A stretch of 55,026 bases of DNA from Clostridiales bacterium UBA7103. GTDB taxonomy: Bacteria; Bacillota; Clostridia; Oscillospirales; Oscillospiraceae. The DNA is taken from NCBI GenBank assembly GCA_002493305.1, contig DKYJ01000050.1:5112-60137 (forward strand). Direction: 5' to 3'. Both the position numbers and the translations under genes were made by a program. Under the pieces are notes generated by a model. That model was not told the DNA's origin. It was given only the letters and a program-made list of their open reading frames with translations, and did not search any database. Every line of letters starts with the position of its first letter. Position 1 is the first letter of the stretch. Of this stretch, positions 7,284-14,824 are shown piece after piece.

Positions 7284-8467
7284 GAGCCATTTATCTGGAT
7301 TGTTCCATGGGCGTGGCCGGGGACATGCTTGCGGCGGCCCTGCTGGAGCTGCACCCGGAGCGGCAGCGCTTTGTCGACGACTTTAATTCTGCCCTCGGCG
7401 GTCTGGTTAAACTTCGCGCTGAGCGGCAGAGCAAGCAGGGCATAATGGGCCTGCATGTGACCATGGATATCGGCGGCGAGGTCGAGGGCGAGGAGCATGA
7501 GCACCACGAGCACCATCACCACAGGCACATTGGCATTGGTGAGATATACGGCATAATTGACGTGCTGCCTCTGCCGGAAAAGACGCGCGCCGACGCAAAG
7601 GAAGTGTACGCCATGATCGCCGGGGCCGAGAGCGCCGTTCACGGGCAGAGCATGGAGCAGATACATTTTCACGAGCTGGGCACAATGGACGCGCTGGGCG
7701 ATGTGGTCTGCGTGTGTATGCTTATGAACGAGCTTGCGCCGGAGCGGGTTTTCGCGTCACCGGTGACTGTCGGCAGCGGCACAGTGAAATGCGCCCACGG
7801 TGTTCTGCTTGTCCCCGCCCCGGCGACCGAGCGGCTGCTCAGGGGCGTTCCGTATCAGGCTGGGGAGATAAAAGGCGAGCTGTGCACTCCCACCGGCGCG
7901 GCACTGATAAAATATTATGTAAACCAATTTTGCCCTATGCCGATCATGCGCACGGAAGGCTGCGGCTATGGCTTCGGAACGAAGGATTTTGGCCGGCTGA
8001 ACGCTGTCCGCGCCGTGCTGGGCGAGGTGGAACGGCAGGGTGAAGCCGTTGTGGAGCTGCGCTGCAATATTGACGATATGACCGGAGAGGAACTGGGCTT
8101 CTGCATGGAGCGGCTGCTGGAAGCCGGGGCGCTGGACGTTTGGACGCAGGCTATCGGCATGAAGAAAAGCCGCCCCGCGGTCATGCTCTGCTGCCTATGC
8201 CGCGAGGAGCAGCGGGAGACGATGCTGCGCTGCATTTTTGAAAACACCAGCACCTTGGGCGTCCGGGAAGAGACTATGAACCGCTATGCGCTTGTCCGCC
8301 AATCAGAGACACTTGAGACGCGGCTCGGCGCCGTTCAGGTGAAGCGTGCGGAGGGCTTCGGAGTGCGGCGGAGCAAGATAGAATATGACGACCTTGCCGG
8401 GATCGCCCGGCGGGAGGGAATATCCCTCAGAGAGGCGCGCGCGAGAGCGTTGGAGGAAACGACATGA
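7280..8467 (+). CDS. larC: Nickel insertion protein LarC (single unsplit frame)
   Basis: A 395-residue LarC, the CTP-dependent cyclometallase that puts nickel into the pincer ligand. It starts YLDCSMGVAGDMLAAALLEL and has the His-rich metal-handling loop EHEHHEHHHHRH near residues 71-82, then the LarC signatures IHFHELGTMDALGDVV, CTPTGAALIKYY, EGCGYGFGTKDF, CNIDDMTGEELGF, IGMKKSRPAVML and FENTSTLGVREE. In some lactobacilli the two halves are joined by a programmed frameshift; here the frame is continuous. A TTG start at 7280 is supported by AGGGGAGGAA (7261-7270). It overlaps larE and the following hydrolase by 4 bases each, which points to translational coupling. Confidence 0.95.
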   Translation: MRAIYLDCSMGVAGDMLAAALLELHPERQRFVDDFNSALGGLVKLRAERQSKQGIMGLHVTMDIGGEVEGEEHEHHEHHHHRHIGIGEIYGIIDVLPLPEKTRADAKEVYAMIAGAESAVHGQSMEQIHFHELGTMDALGDVVCVCMLMNELAPERVFASPVTVGSGTVKCAHGVLLVPAPATERLLRGVPYQAGEIKGELCTPTGAALIKYYVNQFCPMPIMRTEGCGYGFGTKDFGRLNAVRAVLGEVERQGEAVVELRCNIDDMTGEELGFCMERLLEAGALDVWTQAIGMKKSRPAVMLCCLCREEQRETMLRCIFENTSTLGVREETMNRYALVRQSETLETRLGAVQVKRAEGFGVRRSKIEYDDLAGIARREGISLREARARALEETT

Positions 8468-9261
8468 AAATCGCAATGTGCCAGATGGCGATGAGCCACA
8501 GCCGGAAGGAAAATCTTGAAAAGAGCCTGTCCGCTCTGTATGAAGCGGCAGCCGCCGGGACGGAGCTTATTCTGTATCCTGAAATACAGCTCAGCCGCTT
8601 TTTCCCGCAATACCCGGGCAGAGATGCAAGCGATATGGCGCTTGCTATTGACAGCGAAGAGGTCATGGCCTTTCGCCGCGCGTGCAGGGAGACGGGAATT
8701 ATCGCCGTGCCGAACTTTTACCTTGAGGAAAAGGGCGGCTGCTACGACACCAGCGTTTTCATCGGAGCGGACGGGGAGATCATAGGAAAGCAGAAGATGG
8801 TGCATATTGCTCAGGCGGAGCAGTTTTATGAGCAGGATTACTATGCCCCGTCGGATGAGGGCTTTCTCGTTTTTGACACGCCCCACGGTAAGATCGGCGC
8901 GGTGATCTGCTTTGACAGGCACTATCCGGAGAGTATACGTACCGAGGCGCTGATGGGAGCGGATCTCATATTGATCCCCACCGCCAACACGAAAGCGGAG
9001 CCATCGGAAATGTTTAAGTGGGAGCTGCGTGTTCAGGCATTTCAAAACTCGGTCGCGGTGGCCATGTGCAACCGCGCGGGCCGGGAGGACGCGATGCACT
9101 TCTCCGGAGAGTCCGTGGCGGTGGACGCGAACGGGAACATTATCGCTCTCGGCGGGGACAAGGAAGAGATCATATATGCGCAGATAGACCTGAGACAGTC
9201 TGCCGGGATAAGAAACAGTAGACCTTACACCCAGCTTAGACGCCCTGAGCATTATATTTAA
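8464..9261 (+). CDS. Carbon-nitrogen hydrolase (nitrilase superfamily)
   Basis: A 265-residue nitrilase-superfamily amidase. The Glu-Lys-Cys triad is present: Glu40 in LILYPEIQLSRF, Lys111 in GKQKMVHIAQ, and Cys149 in AVICFDRHYPESIR. MFKWELRVQAFQNSVAVAMCNRAG and FSGESVAVDANGNI complete the fold. Members cleave amides or transfer ammonia; the substrate cannot be read here, but the fold is closest to the N-carbamoyl-amine/omega-amidase branch. The ATG overlaps the larC stop by 4 bases and a terminator follows, so it is the last gene of the lar operon. It may act on a cofactor intermediate or on a nicotinamide-type amide; that link is inference from context only. Confidence 0.9.
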   Translation: MKIAMCQMAMSHSRKENLEKSLSALYEAAAAGTELILYPEIQLSRFFPQYPGRDASDMALAIDSEEVMAFRRACRETGIIAVPNFYLEEKGGCYDTSVFIGADGEIIGKQKMVHIAQAEQFYEQDYYAPSDEGFLVFDTPHGKIGAVICFDRHYPESIRTEALMGADLILIPTANTKAEPSEMFKWELRVQAFQNSVAVAMCNRAGREDAMHFSGESVAVDANGNIIALGGDKEEIIYAQIDLRQSAGIRNSRPYTQLRRPEHYI

Positions 9262-9267
9262 CAAAAT

Positions 9268-9303
9268 TTAAACAGACGGTTTTACCGTCTGTTTTGATTT
9301 TTA
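9268..9303 (+). terminator. Rho-independent terminator of the lar operon
   Basis: A perfect 10-bp stem AAACAGACGG / CCGTCTGTTT (9270-9279 and 9285-9294) ending in a T-rich tail. Confidence 0.9.
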
Positions 9304-9449
9304 CATAATATATATGCTGAGCACGGTTTGATTTCCCGCTCCGATGGCCGGCTTGCTTCGTACTGTCACCTTTCGACCTGCGCGGAGAGGGTTTTTTTCC
9401 ACGCTTTTGAAACAAACCTTACCAATTTATTAAGAAATCTTTAGTTCTA

Positions 9450-9478
9450 TTGCGGACAAACCCAATATGTGGTACAAT
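9450..9478 (+). promoter_or_regulatory. Promoter of the permease/adaptor operon
   Basis: TTGCGG (9450-9455) and TACAAT (9473-9478) spaced by 17 bases, about 55 bases before the first permease start. Bases 9304-9449 hold nothing else I can recognise. Confidence 0.65.
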
Positions 9479-9532
9479 CTCCCCGTTATTAGGGCTGTTA
9501 AAGCACAATATATTACGAAATGGTAACATTTT

Positions 9533-10420
9533 ATGAAAAAGCGCAAAGAAAAACCCGCTGAAAGGCTCAGGGATCTTGGAAAGAGCCTTTGCTTTCTGTC
9601 GCCCAGCCTTTTGGGCGTGGGAATATTCTTTATCCTGCCCTTCGGCGTTGTGGTGTATTACTCGCTTATTGACGGGGTGGGCTCCAGAAACTTCGTGTTT
9701 CTGAAAAATTTTATAAATCTGTTTCAAAACTCGGCCTTTCGCTTGGCGGAGGGGAACACTCTGAGCTTCTCGCTGCTGGCTGTGCCGCTGGCGGTGGTGC
9801 TGTCGATAGCGCTGGCGCTGATGCTCGAATGCCGCATTCCGCTCAAGAGCCAGTTCCGCACATTTTTCCTCAGCCCCATGATGGTGCCAGTCGCCTCGGT
9901 GGTGCTTATCTGGCAGGTGCTTTTTAACTATAACGGCACGGTCAATGAGTTTCTGCTCATCTTCGGCGCGGACAAGATAGACTGGCTGCAATCGGAATAT
10001 TGCCAGATAGTGGTGCTGATCCTGTTCCTATGGAAGAATCTTGGCTACAACATGATCCTCTTCATGGCGGCGCTTGCAAATATACCAAAGGAGCTGCTGG
10101 AGGTCGCGGATGTGGAGGGGGCCTCCGAGAGCTATAAGTTCTTTAATATAAAGCTTCGCTACCTCTCGCCGACAGTGCTTTTTGTGACGATCCTTTCGCT
10201 TATCAACTCTTTCAAGGTGTTCAGGGAGGTCTATCTGCTGACGGGGGACTACCCCTATGAAAAGCTGTATATGCTCCAGCATTTCATGAACAACACCTTC
10301 CGCTCACTGGATTATCAAAAGCTCTCCGCCGCGGCGGTCATCATGGCGATAGTCATGGTGTTTATCATTGCGCTGCTCTTTAAGGCGGAGGACTGGTTCG
10401 GAAAGGATGTGGAAGGGTGA
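9533..10420 (+). CDS. Carbohydrate-type ABC transporter permease (MalF/UgpA-like)
   Basis: A 295-residue inner-membrane permease with about six membrane spans. The first (about residues 18-42, LCFLSPSLLGVGIFFILPFGVVVYY) is the usual start of MalF/UgpA-type sugar permeases. The cytoplasmic EAA loop that docks the ATPase is IPKELLEVADVEGASESYKFFNIKLRYLSP at about residues 185-215. A pairing MalG-like permease follows with a 4-base overlap. The Shine-Dalgarno at the ATG is weak. In a normal importer a solute-binding protein and often an ATPase would be adjacent; neither is present. The downstream partners are instead a MacA-like adaptor and a MacB-like domain, so the transported substrate and even the direction are uncertain. 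Confidence 0.88.
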   Translation: MKKRKEKPAERLRDLGKSLCFLSPSLLGVGIFFILPFGVVVYYSLIDGVGSRNFVFLKNFINLFQNSAFRLAEGNTLSFSLLAVPLAVVLSIALALMLECRIPLKSQFRTFFLSPMMVPVASVVLIWQVLFNYNGTVNEFLLIFGADKIDWLQSEYCQIVVLILFLWKNLGYNMILFMAALANIPKELLEVADVEGASESYKFFNIKLRYLSPTVLFVTILSLINSFKVFREVYLLTGDYPYEKLYMLQHFMNNTFRSLDYQKLSAAAVIMAIVMVFIIALLFKAEDWFGKDVEG

Positions 10421-11292
10421 AGAAAAAACGCTATTTCGGCAGAGGGGCGATGTTTCTCATCTGCGCGGTGTTCGCGGTGCTTTTCCTGCTGCCCACCGTC
10501 CTTACCATTACCAACTCCTTCATGGCCGAGTCGGAGATACAGTCAAACTACGGCATGATATTCTCCACCACCTCCGGCGGCTATGTGTCAGAGACGGTGA
10601 ACCTCAAGTTTATCCCCGATAAGGTCACGCTCTCGCAGTACATCACGGGGCTTATCAAATCCCCGGAGTATCTACTCAAGTTCTGGAACAGCATCATTCT
10701 GGTGGCGCCGATAGTGGTGTTCCAGGTGGTGGTGGCCTCCGTCGCGGCATACAGCTTCACGCGCTGGCGCGGGAAGATCCGCAGCGGGATATTCTTCTTC
10801 TATGTTATCCTCATGCTTATGCCATATCAAGTCACGCTCGTGCCTAACTATCTGGTCAGCGAGTGGCTGGGGATAATAAACACAAGATGGTCGATAATAC
10901 TTCCGGGTATATTCGCCCCGTTTTCCGTGTTTTTGCTGACAAAATATATGCGCCGCATTCCGTATTCACTTATAGAGGCGGCCAAGGTCGACGGCGCGGG
11001 GGAATGGGCCATATTCACCAAGATATGTATGCCCCAATGCCGCGCGGCGATATTCTCCGTCGCGATTCTGGTGTTCATAGACTATTGGAACATGGTCGAG
11101 CAGCCGCTGATACTCTTGCAGGACGCGGATTCCCAGCCGCTGAGCGTGTTCCTTTCCAGCATAAACGCAGGAGAAATAGGGCTTGCCTTTGCAATGGCAA
11201 CCGTTTATATGATACCCTCGCTGCTGATATTCCTCGCCGGAGAGGAGTATCTTGTTGAAGGCATAGCCAATTCCGGCAGCGTCAAGGGCTAA
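10417..11292 (+). CDS. Carbohydrate-type ABC transporter permease (MalG/UgpE-like)
   Basis: A 291-residue partner permease with about six membrane spans, beginning with a hydrophobic segment at residues 9-28. The EAA loop RIPYSLIEAAKVDGAGEWAIFTKICMP (about residues 183-209) is well conserved for the MalG class, and LMPYQVTLVPNYLVSEWLGI is the typical preceding segment. An insert of about 40 residues between the first and second spans (ESEIQSNYGMIFSTTSGGYVSETVNLKFIPDK) is common in such permeases. The GTG start at 10417 overlaps the first permease by 4 bases, with AAGG-rich sequence just upstream. It would form a heterodimeric channel with the first permease and need an ATPase supplied from elsewhere. 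Confidence 0.88.
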   Translation: MKKKRYFGRGAMFLICAVFAVLFLLPTVLTITNSFMAESEIQSNYGMIFSTTSGGYVSETVNLKFIPDKVTLSQYITGLIKSPEYLLKFWNSIILVAPIVVFQVVVASVAAYSFTRWRGKIRSGIFFFYVILMLMPYQVTLVPNYLVSEWLGIINTRWSIILPGIFAPFSVFLLTKYMRRIPYSLIEAAKVDGAGEWAIFTKICMPQCRAAIFSVAILVFIDYWNMVEQPLILLQDADSQPLSVFLSSINAGEIGLAFAMATVYMIPSLLIFLAGEEYLVEGIANSGSVKG

Positions 11293-11316
11293 GCAAAGGC
11301 TAAGGAGGAAAACAAA

Positions 11317-12969
11317 ATGGACTTCAAACCGAAAAACAGAGAATGGGTCAAAAACGCGGCGATAATTTTTCTACTTATTCTGCTTATATTGACCTTCTTT
11401 TCCAATACTATTCTCAACCGCACCCTGCCCCAAGTGGGGACGCAGATGGTCGAGAGCGGCTCGATAACCGCTCAGGTGCGCGGCAGCGGCACGGTGGTCG
11501 CCAACGGCAGCCACAAGGTAAAGGCCACAGAGACGAGGGAGATCCGCGCCGTTATGGTCAAGGTCGGGCAGGAGGTCAACGCCGGGGACGTGCTGTTCGT
11601 GCTTGGCGCGGGCGACAGCGATGAGCTTGAGGCGGCGCAGGAGACGCTGCGCCAGCTTCAGGTAAGCTATCAGCGCTCGGCGCTTAATGTGCCCACCTAT
11701 GACTACACCGCCGAGGAGCGTAAGATCGCTCAGGCCAAGGAGACGCTGGAAGCGGCCAAGGCGGCGGAGCAGACTGCCCTTGACAATATGACCAACGCCG
11801 GCGGAGTGAACCCGGCGGATCTGGAGCAGGCGAAGAATGACCTCAAAAACGCTCAGGAGCGCTATGATAAATTCGCCGAGTCCACAGAGCAGCAGAAGCA
11901 GGCTGCTCAGGCCAAGATAGATGCGGCTCAGGCAAAGCTTGATGAGCTGCTTGCGGCTGTCCCCTCCGCACCTCCTGCCGGCAGTACAGAGGACGCGGGT
12001 ACCGGTGCAGGAATCGGCACTTCCGGTGAGAGCGAGGAAATCAAAAATGCGCGTAAAGAGCTTGCTGACGCGCAGGCGGCGCTTGCCGAGATCATCAACG
12101 GCACCGGCGCGCAGCTTGAGGCTTATCAGGCCGATGTGACACGCTGCCAGGAGCGCCTCGACAAGCTCACCAACGCCACCGGCGCGGCGGGCAGTGCCTA
12201 TCAGGAGGCTGTGACCGCGAGAAAAGCTGCCGAGGACGCGCTCTTTGAGCTTCAGTACGCTCTGGAGGCTCAGAAGCAGAAGGACAATAAGGATCAGCAG
12301 CTGTCATACATTGACCTTGCCGATATCGGCGCGCAGATAGCCAACCAGCAGAAGAAGATCCGCGAGCTGAGCGGCGGCGAGGAAAACGAGATCACCGCCA
12401 ATGTATCCGGCACGGTGCAGTCCGTTGAATGCACCTCCGGTGACACCAAAATGAAGGACGATATCCTCTGCACCATTGAAGTGCCCGATATGGGGTACAC
12501 GCTATCCTTCTCCGTGACGAATGAGCAGGCGCGGCGTCTCAAGCCCGGCGACAGCGCCAAGATAAGCAACTACTACTGGGGCAGGGAGATAACCGCGACG
12601 CTGACGACCATCTCAACCGACCCAAAGAACCCCCAGAACAACAAGCTGCTCACCTTCGACCTTGAGGGCGATGTGAGCGCTGGCGGGGAGCTGACGGTAT
12701 CAGTCGGCTCCAAAAGCGCGGGATATGAGACGATAGTTCCCAACTCCTCCATCAGAAGCGATTCCAACGGCAGCTTTGTGCTTGTTATCGAGGCCAAGAG
12801 CTCCCCGCTGGGCAACCGCTATATTGCCCGCCGCGTGGATGTTGAAGTTCTCGCCGCGGACGACAGCAACTCCGCCGTGACCGGCGCCCTGCAATACGGC
12901 GACTATGTTATAACCACCAGCAACGCCCCGGTAAAGAGCGGCGAGCAGGTGAGAATGGCCGATTCCTGA
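11317..12969 (+). CDS. Membrane-fusion/adaptor protein (HlyD/MacA-like)
   Basis: A 550-residue periplasmic-adaptor-like protein anchored by one N-terminal membrane span (about 13-33). The order is that of MacA/HlyD proteins: the first half of a lipoyl domain (GSGTVVANGSHKVKATETREI, VKVGQEVNAGDVLFVL, about 57-105), a long alternating Ala/Gln/Glu-rich coiled coil (about 110-345) broken by a Pro/Gly-rich linker near residues 215-240, the second lipoyl half (ITANVSGTVQSVECTSGDTKM), a beta-barrel domain (FSVTNEQARRLKPGDSAKI) and a membrane-proximal domain to the end. TAAGGAGGAAAA precedes the ATG. In Gram-positive bacteria such proteins work with MacB-type exporters across the wall space; here it is co-transcribed with sugar-type permeases and a MacB-like domain protein. 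Confidence 0.87.
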   Translation: MDFKPKNREWVKNAAIIFLLILLILTFFSNTILNRTLPQVGTQMVESGSITAQVRGSGTVVANGSHKVKATETREIRAVMVKVGQEVNAGDVLFVLGAGDSDELEAAQETLRQLQVSYQRSALNVPTYDYTAEERKIAQAKETLEAAKAAEQTALDNMTNAGGVNPADLEQAKNDLKNAQERYDKFAESTEQQKQAAQAKIDAAQAKLDELLAAVPSAPPAGSTEDAGTGAGIGTSGESEEIKNARKELADAQAALAEIINGTGAQLEAYQADVTRCQERLDKLTNATGAAGSAYQEAVTARKAAEDALFELQYALEAQKQKDNKDQQLSYIDLADIGAQIANQQKKIRELSGGEENEITANVSGTVQSVECTSGDTKMKDDILCTIEVPDMGYTLSFSVTNEQARRLKPGDSAKISNYYWGREITATLTTISTDPKNPQNNKLLTFDLEGDVSAGGELTVSVGSKSAGYETIVPNSSIRSDSNGSFVLVIEAKSSPLGNRYIARRVDVEVLAADDSNSAVTGALQYGDYVITTSNAPVKSGEQVRMADS

Positions 12970-12970
12970 T

Positions 12971-14113
12971 ATGAAAAAACACCCGATTAAGAAAAAAAGC
13001 CTTGTCATTGTCTGCGCCATATTTGCACTGGCAGCTATTGCATTTGGCATAATGGCGCATATTCTGGGGGGAAAACTTGACTCCCAGCAGATGGCGGAGC
13101 GCTGGAGGGGCGAAAACGAGCTTGAGTTCAGCCAGGTGTCCTGCTATATCCCGGTGGACGAGAAGATAAACCTTCAGCAGATCTACTCATTCCGCACGGA
13201 GATAGTGAAAAAGCTTGATGAGGCGGCTCTTGAGGATCAGAACGTGGACACGCTCTTTGCAGATGCGTGGAGCACCACGGGGCGGGTGAATGTGGCCTCA
13301 GGCCTTGGCAAGGGCGAGGCTGCGGTCATCGCGGTGGGCGGCAGATTTTTTGACTTCCACCCCATACGGCTCATGAGCGGCAGCTACTTCGGCGAGGGCG
13401 ACCTGATGAAAGACCGCGTGCTCCTTGATGAGGAGCTTGCGTGGCTGCTCTTTGGCGGCACGGAGCTTGACGGCATGGAAATGACCGTCAACGGCCAGCC
13501 CTTTGTCGTGGCGGGCGTTATCGAGCGGGAGCAGGACTTTGCCAGCAAAAAGGCCTACACCGCAGGCATGGGGCTTTATATGTCCTATGAGGCCTTTTCC
13601 AACCTTCAGTCCGCAAGCGCCGGAGGCGATGCCCAGACGGCGGCAGATGGGGGAGCAGCTGCTCAGACAACGGCGGAGGCCGGGGCAAGCTGCTACGAGT
13701 TCGTGATGGCGGAGCCGGTGGACGGCTATGCCCTCAGTCTCGCAAAGGAGAAATTCCCCATCGGCCACGGGGAGATACTGGAAAATACCCACCGCTACGG
13801 CTTTGGCAGAATGATAAAGCTCATTGGTCAGTTCGGTTCACGCTCTATGCAGGCTCTCGGCGTCGCGTATCCCTATTGGGAGAACGCCGCCCGCTGCATT
13901 GAGGACTGGTACGGGCTGTGCCTGTTTATGGCGCTGCTTTTCGCGGTGCTGCCGGTGATAATGATAATCGTCAACGTGGTGCGCTATCTCAAGCGCGGCA
14001 AGGACAAGCTGGAGGATGACATTATCCCCAGGCTCAAGGACGGAGCCGAGGAAGCAATACGCGTCCGCCAGCGCCGCCACTGGGAGAAAAAGCACGGCAA
14101 GCACGAGAGCTGA
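12971..14113 (+). CDS. MacB-like periplasmic core domain protein without FtsX permease domain
   Basis: A 380-residue protein with a membrane span near the N terminus (about 9-31), a large extracytoplasmic domain (about 35-310), a second span (about 316-338) and a basic tail. The extracytoplasmic part resembles the MacB periplasmic core domain: VIAVGGRFFDFHPIRLMSGSYF, then DRVLLDEELAWLLFGG, GMEMTVNGQPFVVAGVIE. A low-complexity Ala/Gly/Thr insert (about 214-235) interrupts it. MacB exporters normally carry four spans plus a nucleotide-binding domain; the FtsX permease module and the ATPase are missing, so this is a free-standing periplasmic module. It starts one base after the adaptor stop with no clear Shine-Dalgarno, implying translational coupling. 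The domain match is by pattern and moderate in certainty. Confidence 0.7.
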   Translation: MKKHPIKKKSLVIVCAIFALAAIAFGIMAHILGGKLDSQQMAERWRGENELEFSQVSCYIPVDEKINLQQIYSFRTEIVKKLDEAALEDQNVDTLFADAWSTTGRVNVASGLGKGEAAVIAVGGRFFDFHPIRLMSGSYFGEGDLMKDRVLLDEELAWLLFGGTELDGMEMTVNGQPFVVAGVIEREQDFASKKAYTAGMGLYMSYEAFSNLQSASAGGDAQTAADGGAAAQTTAEAGASCYEFVMAEPVDGYALSLAKEKFPIGHGEILENTHRYGFGRMIKLIGQFGSRSMQALGVAYPYWENAARCIEDWYGLCLFMALLFAVLPVIMIIVNVVRYLKRGKDKLEDDIIPRLKDGAEEAIRVRQRRHWEKKHGKHES

Positions 14114-14126
14114 ATATTGTCCTGCA

Positions 14127-14157
14127 CTTAAAAGCCCCGCAGCGCGGGGCTTTTAAG
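14127..14157. terminator. Bidirectional-looking terminator hairpin
   Basis: A perfect 14-bp stem CTTAAAAGCCCCGC / GCGGGGCTTTTAAG with a 3-base loop, 14 bases after the MacB-like gene. The flanking A and T runs allow termination on either strand. Confidence 0.9.
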
Positions 14158-14307
14158 CATTTTCGGGGGAAAAGGAAAATAAACCGCGTAAAGCGCTGGC
14201 TCAGAGGGCGCAACGCACAGAAAATCACAGCGGAATAATTTTTCGGCAAAAGGACAAGTTTTTTCGGGAAAAAGCCGAAAATAAGATAATTTTTGTGCAA
14301 AAAGATA
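14158..14307. other. Non-coding AT-rich spacer
   Basis: I see no supportable gene between the terminator and the next promoter. The stretch has weak A/T-rich complementarities only, such as CGGC near 14252 with GCCG near 14273. Confidence 0.6.
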
Positions 14308-14336
14308 TTGACACATAATTATCAAAGTGCTATATT
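14308..14336 (+). promoter_or_regulatory. Strong sigma-A promoter of the four-Cys peptide gene
   Basis: TTGACA (14308-14313) and TATATT (14331-14336) with 17-base spacing; close to consensus. Confidence 0.88.
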
Positions 14337-14352
14337 ATAGCCAGATAAAAGA

Positions 14353-14393
14353 TAGGGAGCCTGCAATGCAGGCGGTGCTGTCACAGCGCCCTA
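14353..14393 (+). promoter_or_regulatory. Structured leader, possible cis-regulatory RNA
   Basis: The short leader folds on paper into two adjacent hairpins: GCCTGC-AAT-GCAGGC (14359-14373) and GGTGCTG-TCA-CAGCGCC (14374-14390). They are enclosed by TAG/CTA, or alternatively TAGGG/CCCTA pairing, like a small three-way junction. It lies between a strong promoter and the ribosome site of the four-Cys peptide. It does not match a riboswitch class I can recall. A regulatory role is inference. Confidence 0.45.
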
Positions 14394-14430
14394 CCGATAT
14401 AATTTTATATTTTTTGAGAGGAGAACCATC

Positions 14431-14541
14431 ATGAACGCTCTTTGCGACAAATGCCCGTATCAGAAGACCTGCACAGGTGAGGATCATTGCATTCTGCTCA
14501 ATGAAAAGGCAGAGGAAGAGGCAGACAAGGCAAAAGCATAA
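14431..14541 (+). CDS. Small four-cysteine protein (36 aa), function unknown
   Basis: A 36-residue peptide beginning MNALCDKCPYQKTC, with Cys5, Cys8, Cys14 and Cys20 (C-x2-C-x5-C-x5-C) and an acidic, Ala/Lys-rich tail. GAGAGGAG (14416-14423) gives a good ribosome site, and a near-consensus promoter and structured leader precede it, so it is very probably expressed. The cysteine spacing could hold a zinc ion or an iron-sulfur cluster, which is inference. It has no membrane segment or signal peptide. It is monocistronic; a GC-rich hairpin at 14559 follows. I do not recognise the family. Confidence 0.72.
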   Translation: MNALCDKCPYQKTCTGEDHCILLNEKAEEEADKAKA

Positions 14542-14558
14542 TTGATTACATAGATGAA

Positions 14559-14585
14559 AACGGCGCGGGACACTCCCGCGCCGTT
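14559..14585. terminator. GC-rich hairpin after the four-Cys gene
   Basis: A perfect 12-bp stem AACGGCGCGGGA / TCCCGCGCCGTT with loop CAC. There is no T run directly after it, but the T-rich hairpin at 14590 follows. The same stem recurs at 14784-14824. Confidence 0.6.
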
Positions 14586-14589
14586 CAGC

Positions 14590-14622
14590 TTGTCAAAAAG
14601 TCCCTGTGGGACTTTTTGACAA
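14590..14622. repeat. Perfect 15-bp palindromic hairpin
   Basis: TTGTCAAAAAGTCCC / GGGACTTTTTGACAA with a 3-base loop. It looks like a dispersed palindromic repeat or a back-up terminator. Confidence 0.65.
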
Positions 14623-14783
14623 AAGGGTTTTCGCTCCGAATCGCGCGTTTTGTACACCAACGGCGCACAAAACACACTCTCTACGCGCAAAGTGTTTTTC
14701 CCAACGTACACGCCGTCGGGAAAAACTTATTATATTTTCTTCGCCGCCTGCGCACGGCGAACTCTGCGAGGCTTTATTGACAA

Positions 14784-14824
14784 ACGCAAAAACGGCGCGG
14801 GAGTGTCCTGCGCCGTTTTTGCGT
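14784..14824. repeat. 19-bp hairpin, second copy of the GC-rich stem
   Basis: The arms 14784-14802 and 14806-14824 pair over 19 bases (one G-T). The core AACGGCGCGGGA is identical to the 14559 hairpin, and the loop GTG is the reverse complement of the CAC loop there. The T run in the 3' arm makes it terminator-like. Confidence 0.65.
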
